From Gallaecimonas sp045291545 (GTDB lineage Bacteria; Pseudomonadota; Gammaproteobacteria; Enterobacterales; Gallaecimonadaceae): a DNA stretch of 64,000 nt. A program made the translations under genes and the position numbers. Below, piece after piece: positions 58,333 to 64,000 of the stretch. Where the stretch lies: NCBI RefSeq assembly GCF_045291545.1, contig NZ_CP149514.1:682001-746000 (forward strand), given 5' to 3'. The notes below the pieces were generated by a model. The model did no database searches, had not been told where the DNA came from, and saw only the letters and a program-made list of their open reading frames with translations. Each line of letters opens with the position of its first letter. Within the stretch, counting starts at the first letter, position 1.

Positions 58333-59247
58333 ATGCAGTTGCAGCCGTTACTTGACCAGCTAAATGACGCCGCTCCCCGCCAGTTCGGTAAAGGCACTGT
58401 AGCCAACTATATTCCAGCACTGGCTGAGGTGCCGGCTGAGCAGTTTGGTATTGCCGTTTACACCGTAGACGGCCAGCTCTATCAAAGCGGCGCGGCCAAT
58501 ACGCGGTTTTCCATTCAGAGTATTTCCAAGGCGTTTTCACTGGCCATGGCCATGAACCGCCATGGTGAGGCGCTGTGGGAGCGGGTAGGCAAGGAGCCAT
58601 CAGGCAATGCCTTTAACTCACTGGTGCAGCTGGAATTTGAAAAGGGCATTCCCCGTAACCCCTTCATTAATGCCGGGGCGCTGGTGGTGGCCGACAGCCT
58701 CTGTTCGCGGTTGTCGGCGCCGGTGCACGCCATGCTGGAAACCGCCAGGCTACGGGCCGGCGACAGCTCTATCATCATTGACCGCAAAGTGGCGGACTCT
58801 GAATACCAGCATCGCTACCGTAACGCCGCCATGGCCAACCTGATGAAAAGCTTCGGCAACTTTGAAAATGACGTCGACAAGGTGCTACGCGCATATTTCA
58901 GCTACTGCGCCATTTCCATGAGCTGTGTGGAACTGGCCAAGGCTTTCAGCTTTTTGGCCACCGACGGTGTTTGCCTACAAAGTGGCCAGCGCTGGCTCAG
59001 TAAACGCCAGACCCAGCAAATGAATGCCTTGCTGTTTACCTCGGGGCTTTATGACGCCGCAGGCGACTTTGCTTACCGGGTAGGCATGCCCGGTAAAAGT
59101 GGTGTGGGTGGCGGTATTGTCTGTGTGCTGCCGGGGCGTTTTACGGTGTGCGTGTTTGCCCCGGAGCTGAATGAATTTGGCAACTCGGTGGTGGGCTTGT
59201 GGGCCCTTGAAGAGCTGTCTAAGGCGTTGGATTTAAGCCTTTTTTAA
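58333..59247 (+). CDS. glsA: glutaminase
   Basis: A 304-residue serine-dependent glutaminase (beta-lactamase-like fold) that hydrolyses glutamine to glutamate and ammonia. The SxxK catalytic pair is in FSIQSISKAF (Ser63, Lys66), and KGIPRNPFINAGAL and the GMPGKSGVGGGIVCVLPG motif are conserved. It supports GlnD-linked nitrogen balance and acid resistance in E. coli; here it is a single gene divergent from the lipoprotein operon, with about 150 bases between. Confidence 0.95.
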   Translation: MQLQPLLDQLNDAAPRQFGKGTVANYIPALAEVPAEQFGIAVYTVDGQLYQSGAANTRFSIQSISKAFSLAMAMNRHGEALWERVGKEPSGNAFNSLVQLEFEKGIPRNPFINAGALVVADSLCSRLSAPVHAMLETARLRAGDSSIIIDRKVADSEYQHRYRNAAMANLMKSFGNFENDVDKVLRAYFSYCAISMSCVELAKAFSFLATDGVCLQSGQRWLSKRQTQQMNALLFTSGLYDAAGDFAYRVGMPGKSGVGGGIVCVLPGRFTVCVFAPELNEFGNSVVGLWALEELSKALDLSLF

Positions 59248-59255
59248 AGCGCCAT

Positions 59256-59681
59256 TTACAGCTTTTTGATCAGGCAGTAAGTGATGTGGCCTTGAGGGTG
59301 GTCAGGCAGTTCGCCGTATACCGTAAAACCGCATTTTTCATAAAAAGGCCGGGCCTGAAAGCTCAGGGTTTCGGTACGCAGGTAACCAAAACCTTCTGCC
59401 CGGGCAAAGGCCTCGGCCTCATCGATAAGCCGCCGCCCCACGCCTGCCCCCCGAGCGCCGTCAGCCAGCCAGAGCAGTTCAATAATGCAGTAATGCCAAA
59501 AGGCCGTCGCCCGCAGGCCGCCTTGCACTACGCCGTCGTCATCCTTGGCCAGCACCACAAACTTATTGTCAGCTTCAAACACCACCTCGTCGGGCAGGTA
59601 GTGTTGGTTGTAGGACTGAATGCCCCGGCTCAGGGTATTGAGTTCTGCTTCAGTGGGCGTGGTGGTCAGTTCAATGTGCAT
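59256..59681 (-). CDS. GNAT-family N-acetyltransferase
   Basis: A 141-residue acetyltransferase fold. The acetyl-CoA-binding loop is ARGAGVGRRLIDEAEAFARA, followed by YLRTETLSFQARPFYEKCGFTVYGEL, the usual beta-bulge and C-terminal strands. The substrate is unknown. I start at the ATG at 59679-59681 (MHIELTTTPTEAEL), because the longer frame upstream has no family-like sequence. It converges on glsA, 8 bases apart. Confidence 0.85.
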   Translation of the reverse strand: MHIELTTTPTEAELNTLSRGIQSYNQHYLPDEVVFEADNKFVVLAKDDDGVVQGGLRATAFWHYCIIELLWLADGARGAGVGRRLIDEAEAFARAEGFGYLRTETLSFQARPFYEKCGFTVYGELPDHPQGHITYCLIKKL

Positions 59682-59798
59682 GTGGGGATTCTTTTTGTTG
59701 AGATGCGGGCAGGGGCTCTGTACTAAGCGCATGAACGATGGCCCAGTGCTCTTGCTCGGCATACAGATGGCCCTCCGACGTTGTCGTGTTGCTATGCG

Positions 59799-60242
59799 TT
59801 ATTCAGATTGTTTTAGCCAGTGCAAGCCGCGCAGGGTTATGGCGCCAGAAAGGCTGCATAAACCAAGAAAAAGAGAGCCGAAGAACCATATCGTCAGACC
59901 AAAGAATATGGTGCTGAGGTCATGGATGTAGTGTCCGTTTGATTTTATAGTGTCAGCCCCGAGCAGGGCAGAGAGAACCAAGAGCAATATAATGACCCCT
60001 AAACCAACAGATGCGCTGGCTACGGCATGAAAAACCAGCTTGCCGGTATGGGATAAGGGTTTTTCTGGTTCGGCCAGTGATTTACCGGTGATGCTGTGAT
60101 ATTCGCTTTCGAGTTGCTTAATCTTGGTTGCCAATTCGGCCCGGTGTTGCTCAAGAGCGACTTTTCTTTGCGGATGTGCTTGGGTATCGATAGTTTCAAG
60201 AGCTTCATTTACTTCAGCCCATGTGTATTTTTCAATGTTCAT
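59799..60242 (-). CDS. hypothetical coiled-coil/two-helix membrane protein
   Basis: A 147-residue protein with a charged helical N-terminus (about residues 1-55, coiled-coil-like with QRKVALEQHRAELATKIKQLESE) and two transmembrane segments at about 73-93 and 107-130. I do not recognise the family. It is the first of three small membrane-protein genes in the variable stretch before cmoB, all on the minus strand and each separated by more than 190 bases. Confidence 0.6.
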   Translation of the reverse strand: MNIEKYTWAEVNEALETIDTQAHPQRKVALEQHRAELATKIKQLESEYHSITGKSLAEPEKPLSHTGKLVFHAVASASVGLGVIILLLVLSALLGADTIKSNGHYIHDLSTIFFGLTIWFFGSLFLGLCSLSGAITLRGLHWLKQSE

Positions 60243-60340
60243 GGTTTTACTTTTTTATAGATTAATTAAATGGTGGTTTTTCAATAAGGCAATGGTTATA
60301 TAGAACGAAATAACAGTCCTGATAAAGGGTTCTGTTATGG

Positions 60341-60455
60341 CAGGGGCGCCCTGCACGCGCCTGACTTTTTTGGGGGGAAAGTCAGCAAAACCCTTGCCCA
60401 TGTTTCACTGGCGCGGCACTTAACGGGCAGAAAGCAGCTGAGATTAATAGTTACT
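60341..60455. repeat. mosaic repeat, copy A (short)
   Basis: This copy has two neighbouring hairpins: CAGGGGCGCCCTG (60341-60353) and CTGACTTTTT...AAAGTCAG (60361-60384). They are followed by AGCAAAACCCTTGCCCATGTT, then GGCACTTAACGGGCAGAAAG and AGTTACTTATTA. The same order recurs in copies B and C with about 90% identity by eye. The end overlaps the last codons of the next small membrane-protein gene. Confidence 0.85.
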
Positions 60456-60884
60456 TATTAAGTATTTGTATACCTTACACTGATGAGGACTCATATGTTT
60501 TGCCCAGTGAAAAAATTGCTCAGAATAATACTCACTGGCTTTGATTTTACCTTTTTCATACTGAAACATACGCCACATTCCATGCAGTCCATTAAGCCAA
60601 AGAGATAATACAATCACAAACACAATGTAATAGGCTGAATTAGCATAAATGTTCTCACCTGACTTCAGTTTTGAGTAACCTAATGTGATGCCAAAAATCA
60701 ACAACAGGAATACTGTTTCTACAAAAATAGCAAACGGCGATATTATCAAAGGACTGGTCAGCCAAGCCTGGTTTAAGCAATTTCCTTTTAAACTTACGGC
60801 AGTAAAAACAAGAAAAGTTTGAAAAATGAAGTAAAAAAGTATAACTGAGAAAGACAAAAGGATTTTTTCATTGTGCAATTTCAT
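60444..60884 (-). CDS. hypothetical AT-rich three-helix membrane protein
   Basis: A 146-residue protein with three or four hydrophobic segments (about residues 8-32, 44-70, 82-100) and a hydrophilic C-terminus ending KVYKYLISNY. No family recognised. Its base composition is clearly more AT-rich than the core genome around it, and its 3' end runs into repeat copy A, which suggests acquisition. No neighbour gives a functional clue. Confidence 0.6.
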   Translation of the reverse strand: MKLHNEKILLSFSVILFYFIFQTFLVFTAVSLKGNCLNQAWLTSPLIISPFAIFVETVFLLLIFGITLGYSKLKSGENIYANSAYYIVFVIVLSLWLNGLHGMWRMFQYEKGKIKASEYYSEQFFHWAKHMSPHQCKVYKYLISNY

Positions 60885-60981
60885 GAAGTATCCTTACTAA
60901 TCGATAAATTAACGTTCTGAAGAGGTATTACGGTAGCGGCGTCCCAGTGAGCGCAAGTGAATGATGTTCACCCGATAAAAC

Positions 60982-61335
60982 GGACATGCGTACAAGCCGG
61001 TGCGGGAACCGGCACACAAATAGCTGTGCCGCAGGCGCATCAAAACCCAGTTGGCATCCACGTTGAGCCGATTTTGAATAGTTGGCCCAGTACTTACCGG
61101 CTTTATTGCAGGGGGGCGCCCCTGCAGGCGCCTGACTTTTGTGGGGCAAAAGTCAGCAAAACCCTTGCCCATGTTCCGCGCTGACGCTGTGTTCGTCATT
61201 CCCGGTTCACCGGTTCATACGTGTGTCCCGACACGTATGAACCTGCTTCGGCGTCCTGCCTCAGCTGAACCTCCCATTCCTGCCACAGCGGCGCTGCACT
61301 TAACGGGCAGAAAGTGACTGAGATCCACAGTTACT
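60982..61335. repeat. mosaic repeat, copy B (with internal insertion)
   Basis: The left part (60982-61050) matches copy C (GGACATGCGTACAAGCCGGTGC, then GGGAACCGGC and GTGCCGCAGGCGCATCAAAA) but lacks about 100 bases present in C between two CCGGTGC direct repeats. The hairpin core (61108-61178) follows. It is then split by an insertion of about 110 bases (61179-61288) before the tail GGCGCTGCACTTAACGGGCAGAAAG. No plausible gene is in the 61.0-61.3 kb gap. Confidence 0.8.
61213..61242. repeat. perfect 12-bp-arm palindrome inside repeat B
   Basis: GTTCATACGTGT (61213-61224) and ACACGTATGAAC (61231-61242) form a perfect stem with loop GTCCCG. It lies in the insertion that splits repeat B. Copy C has a related but imperfect hairpin at 62015-62036. 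Confidence 0.85.
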
Positions 61336-61337
61336 TT

Positions 61338-61601
61338 TTATGAGTTTGCATTTGCTTCTATACGTTTGCGCTCTGACGCTAATTTAATTGCTTTGATCAT
61401 GCACCAAAGAACAATTGGGACAGCAATAATAAACATACCATTTACAATGGTTTCGTTTTTAAGAAATTCGAATATTGGCTTGTTGCCTTTGTCAAATTTC
61501 GCGTGAAGGCCTAGTCCAATCATAATCATCGGGATGACATCTATAAGCCCCAGTTTGATAAATTCTTTTTCGATTTCCTTTATTCTCTTTTCATTGTTCA
61601 T
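61338..61601 (-). CDS. hypothetical small two-helix membrane protein
   Basis: An 87-residue protein with a charged N-terminus (MNNEKRIKEIEKEF) and two hydrophobic segments (about residues 17-33 and 51-71), ending in a basic tail. It is AT-rich, has a recognisable GGAGAC ribosome-binding site upstream of the ATG at 61599-61601, and its stop lies 2 bases from repeat copy B. I do not recognise the family. It could be an immunity- or toxin-like small protein, but nothing in the sequence shows this. Confidence 0.55.
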   Translation of the reverse strand: MNNEKRIKEIEKEFIKLGLIDVIPMIMIGLGLHAKFDKGNKPIFEFLKNETIVNGMFIIAVPIVLWCMIKAIKLASERKRIEANANS

Positions 61602-62024
61602 GTATGTCTCCTTTATCTAAACTTTATCGAGCTAATAAAAGTCTGTTGATGAGGTCTTCGGCCTCAAAATAATTATCTATGTATATACTTTTGAATTCTG
61701 ATTCTCGCTTCATAATTATTTTAAAAAACAACTTGAAACTTCGATGCATGAATAAAAAGATGCTTTTTCGATATCATGCCACACAGCGGGTATATGGTTT
61801 ACATCCATTTCATGGATGAAGTGTCACAAATTCAACTCTGCAATGCAACACTCGCCTATGACGTCTCTAAAAGCTGTCTATCTAATCACTACACAGCGCC
61901 ACCTACCTTTTCGAACCTGCATGTCTGCCAGTATGGCTCTCGGGGCCCTTTAAGTGCAGCGCCGGGGTGGAAGCTGCGATAGGGCAGTTGAGCCAGGGAT
62001 GGCGAAACAGGTAAGTACGTGTCA
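61602..62024. other. non-coding gap before repeat C
   Basis: This stretch of 423 bases is AT-rich at first (61602-61860) and then merges into sequence related to the repeats (from about 61925). A short hairpin GAGGTCTTCGGCCTC with a TTCG loop lies at about 61651-61665. A plus-strand frame at 61776-61982 (68 codons) has no ribosome-binding site and no family-like sequence, so I see no gene here. Confidence 0.6.
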
Positions 62025-62308
62025 GGACACGCGTACGAGCCGGTGCCCGGCAAGCGGCTTCCAGCACGGTTAGAGCGTAACGCTGGGGTGGCCTTCTTTC
62101 GGTTCCTTTCTTTGGCCAAGCAAGAAAGGAACCCGCCTGCCGGTGCGGGAACCGGCAAATAAACAGCAGTGCCGCAGGCACATCAAAATCCAGTATTTAT
62201 TGCAGGGGGGCGCCCCTGCACGCGCCTGACTTTTGTGGGGAAAAAGTCAGCAAAACCCTTGCCCATGTTCCGCTGGCGCTGCACTTAACGGGCAGAGAGC
62301 AGTGACTG
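62025..62308. repeat. mosaic repeat, copy C (longest)
   Basis: In order: GGACACGCGTACGAGCCGGTGC, an added block of about 100 bases (62047-62145) with GGTGGCCTTCTTTCGGTTCC and CTTTGGCCAAGCAAGAAAGG, then the B-like GGGAACCGGC segment. Next come the hairpins TGCAGGGG-GGCG-CCCCTGCA (62201-62220) and CTGACTTTT...AAAAGTCAG (62226-62250), and the tail GCACTTAACGGGCAGAGAGC. Minus-strand frames across it are repeat-derived. The following 218 bases up to cmoB hold no gene that I can see. Confidence 0.85.
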
Positions 62309-62526
62309 CCTCGCCAGTTATTACCAGAGTCTATTAAAGCGGGTGAAGTTCAGCGGCTCGTGAACTGTACGGGAACACCGTTATCAGGGTGGGGGTTGGG
62401 CACGCTACCGCCCTTAGGTTGACGGGCCCTAGCTTCCCTGTACTGCCGGTGGTGTCCTTACATTACCGACAGTATCAGGGGTGGGATTGCTTGCCAAATC
62501 AAGGGTTAAGTAATGTGAGCCAGCGC

Positions 62527-63507
62527 TCAGCAGGCGGTGGCAATGAGCACGGCGCGTTTTGGGGCGGGGTGGCCTTCTATGGTTTTGTTTGGGTCTTGTG
62601 GGTCGAGAAAGTCGGCCAGTGATTCGTTGCGCATCCAGTCGGTGCGGCGCTGTTCGTCGGTGCTGGTTTGGTCAATGTCGACGATGCGAATATTACTAAA
62701 GCCGCAGCGGCTTACCCAGCGGCACAGGGCCTTGGCAGAGGGCAGGAACCAGACGTTACGCATTTGCGCGTAGCGGTCTTCGGGCACCAGCACGGCGGTG
62801 TCGTCGCCGTCTATAACCAGGGTTTCCAGCACCAGTTCGCCGCCGTCTTTTAACTGTGCGCGCAGTTGTTCGATGTGTTCGATGGGGCTTTTGCGGTGGT
62901 ACAACACGCCCATTGAAAACACCGTGTCAAAGGCGTGCAGGGCGGGCATTTGCTGAATACCGAGCGGCAGCAAGTCAATGGGTAAGTCCGGGCGGGCGGC
63001 GCGGGCGAAGTGCTTGATGGCCTGAAACTGAATAAGAAACAAGTCCGACGGGTCTATGCCCACCACTCGCCAGGCGCCTTCGCCGAGCATCCGCCACATG
63101 TGGTAGCCACTGCCGCAGCCGACATCCAGCACGAAGCGGTTTTTCAGCGGTGACAGGTGCGGCAGTACCCGGTCCCACTTCCAGTCGGAACGCCATTCGG
63201 TGTCAATGTGCACGCCGTGCACATGGTAGGGCCCTTTGCGCCAGGGGTGGAATTTTTGCAGCAAGCCTGCAATGGCCTTTTGGGTGCTGGCGGGCACGTC
63301 GCCAGGGGCGCCAATGGTAACGCTGTTTTTGATATCCAGCGCGCTGGCGGGCACCTCGGGTAGCTGGCCCAGAATGCGCAGCCAGTGGCGAAACTCGCCG
63401 TGGCGAGCGCTGTCTTCCCACTGCCGTAGCTGGCCGGGCAGCACTTCTAACCAGTGGCTGAGCTGGCTTTCGGCAATGTCGGCGTAAAAGCGCTGAAACC
63501 AGTTCAT
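62527..63507 (-). CDS. cmoB: tRNA U34 carboxymethyltransferase CmoB
   Basis: The 326-residue enzyme transfers the carboxymethyl group from carboxy-SAM to ho5U34 of tRNA, forming cmo5U. The SAM-binding VLDVGCGSGYHMWRMLGEG, the MGVLYHRKSPIEHIEQL segment and the carboxy-SAM region around LVLETLVIDGD are present. The start at the ATG 63505-63507 gives MNWFQRFYADIAESQLSHW as in E. coli (323 residues). It overlaps the cmoA stop by 4 bases. Confidence 0.95.
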   Translation of the reverse strand: MNWFQRFYADIAESQLSHWLEVLPGQLRQWEDSARHGEFRHWLRILGQLPEVPASALDIKNSVTIGAPGDVPASTQKAIAGLLQKFHPWRKGPYHVHGVHIDTEWRSDWKWDRVLPHLSPLKNRFVLDVGCGSGYHMWRMLGEGAWRVVGIDPSDLFLIQFQAIKHFARAARPDLPIDLLPLGIQQMPALHAFDTVFSMGVLYHRKSPIEHIEQLRAQLKDGGELVLETLVIDGDDTAVLVPEDRYAQMRNVWFLPSAKALCRWVSRCGFSNIRIVDIDQTSTDEQRRTDWMRNESLADFLDPQDPNKTIEGHPAPKRAVLIATAC

Positions 63508-64000
63508 TTGATGGCCACCATCGAGGCAAAGTTGTAGCACTGATACCACAGCTGGCGGTGGCTGAACCCGGCCTTTTCCAGGCGCGCCAGGTGCTGCTCG
63601 GGGCTGTCGGGGCGCATCACGTTTTCAATGGCGGTGCGCTTTTGGGCAATTTCCAGCTCGGAATAACCGTTGTCGCGCTTAAAGTCCCAGTGCAGTTCGC
63701 ACAACAGATCATTGATGGCGCTGTCGGTGAACACCAGCTTTTCCGACAGCAGCAACAAACCGCCCGGGCGCAGGCCGGCATAAACCTTGTTGATCAGCGC
63801 GTCGCGGTCATCGGGGGGTAAAAACTGCAAGGTGAAGTTCAGTACCACCATGGAGGCGTTGCTGATGTCGATATGGCGAATATCGGCCTGCTGCACCTGG
63901 GTGTGCACCTGGCCTTTATAGGCGCTGAGCTGGCGTTCGGCGCGGCTGACCATGGCCTCCGAGCTGTCGATGGCCAGCAGCTCAACGCCGTCGGCGTCTA
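63504..64000 (-). CDS. cmoA: carboxy-SAM synthase CmoA, 5' end beyond window
   Basis: About 165 codons of the C-terminal part are visible; the frame runs out at the right edge. CmoA makes carboxy-S-adenosylmethionine from SAM and prephenate for CmoB. Visible are GVELLAIDSSEAM at the edge, VVLNFTLQFLPPDDRD, GGLLLLSEKLVF and the C-terminal YQCYNFASMVAIK. The internal ATG at 63951-63953 is not the start, because the conserved GVELLAIDSS motif lies upstream of it. Confidence 0.93.
   Translation of the reverse strand, partial: DADGVELLAIDSSEAMVSRAERQLSAYKGQVHTQVQQADIRHIDISNASMVVLNFTLQFLPPDDRDALINKVYAGLRPGGLLLLSEKLVFTDSAINDLLCELHWDFKRDNGYSELEIAQKRTAIENVMRPDSPEQHLARLEKAGFSHRQLWYQCYNFASMVAIK

Noticed and set aside
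60909..61199. 96-codon minus-strand frame in repeat B
   Set aside because: It covers the repeat hairpins and has no homology-like features; it is the counterpart of the spurious frames in copy C.
61776..61982. 68-codon plus-strand frame before repeat C
   Set aside because: No ribosome-binding site, ends in repeat sequence and shows no recognisable domain; kept only as part of the non-coding gap.
61889..62181. Two minus-strand frames of about 90 codons in repeat C
   Set aside because: They follow the repeat sequence in two reading frames, have no ribosome-binding site, and comparable frames occur in copy B; this is repeat-derived noise.
60341..62308. Integron attC sites as an explanation of the repeats
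   Set aside because: ACTTAAC in the tail fits one attC core half, but no matching GTTRRRY partner lies at the right distance, the copies extend far beyond attC size, and no integrase is visible.

Overview
The window comes from a gammaproteobacterium of the Alteromonadales/Aeromonadales type. Its gene set and order resemble Shewanella, Ferrimonas, Aeromonas and above all Gallaecimonas; the genus is a guess, since no rRNA gene is present. The signs are the long form of QueF, Syd, RcsF, CmoAB, the xni-ppnN, truC-flavodoxin and map-glnD-dapD neighbourhoods, DUF3549/DUF3301 proteins, and an isopropylmalate-dehydrogenase-like NAD isocitrate dehydrogenase. Most of the window is dense, GC-rich core genome with frequent 4-base gene overlaps. 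I see no tRNA, rRNA, transposase, integrase or CRISPR array.

Layout. (1) 0-17 kb: tRNA modification (tapT, truC, queF), NAD-IDH, a DUF218 envelope protein, an SDR, Xni, the nucleotide nucleosidase PpnN, an active diguanylate cyclase, a TPR membrane protein ending in a degenerate GGDEF-like domain, an M61 peptidase, Syd and several small conserved proteins. The 490-base gap at 13.9-14.4 kb holds an unmarked CsrB-type regulatory RNA with its own GacA/UvrY box, IHF site, promoter and terminator. (2) 17-42.5 kb: the conserved block dapD-glnD-map (minus) facing rpsB-tsf-pyrH-frr-uppS-cdsA-dxr-rseP-bamA-udp-skp-lpxD-fabZ-lpxA-lpxB-rnhB-dnaE-accA-tilS (plus). It covers translation, isoprenoid and phospholipid precursors, outer-membrane assembly, lipid A and DNA replication. 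The odd member is udp (uridine phosphorylase), inserted between bamA and skp. (3) 42.5-53.3 kb, minus strand: a second active diguanylate cyclase, a patatin-like lipase, proS, a periplasmic-binding-protein/degenerate-GGDEF fusion, trmO, rcsF and two secreted amidohydrolase-family proteins in which two of three catalytic domains have lost the HxH metal site. (4) 53.3-59.7 kb: a small membrane protein, a LysR regulator, a candidate short plus-strand RNA, a three-gene operon (retropepsin-like lipoprotein, membrane protein with an inactive transglutaminase domain, ATP-grasp ligase), glutaminase and a GNAT acetyltransferase. (5) 59.7-62.5 kb: a variable island of three small membrane-protein genes of unknown function, two of them AT-rich, separated by copies of a hairpin-rich mosaic repeat. 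(6) cmoB and the start-truncated cmoA close the window.

Signalling is a theme. There are two GGDEF proteins with intact active and inhibitory sites and two with degenerate GGDEF-like domains, all near a CsrB-type RNA that would titrate CsrA. The strongest previously unmarked elements are the CsrB RNA with its upstream control region, the repeat-separated membrane-protein island, the terminator-bounded short transcript at 54.85 kb, and the amidohydrolase pair joined to rcsF.
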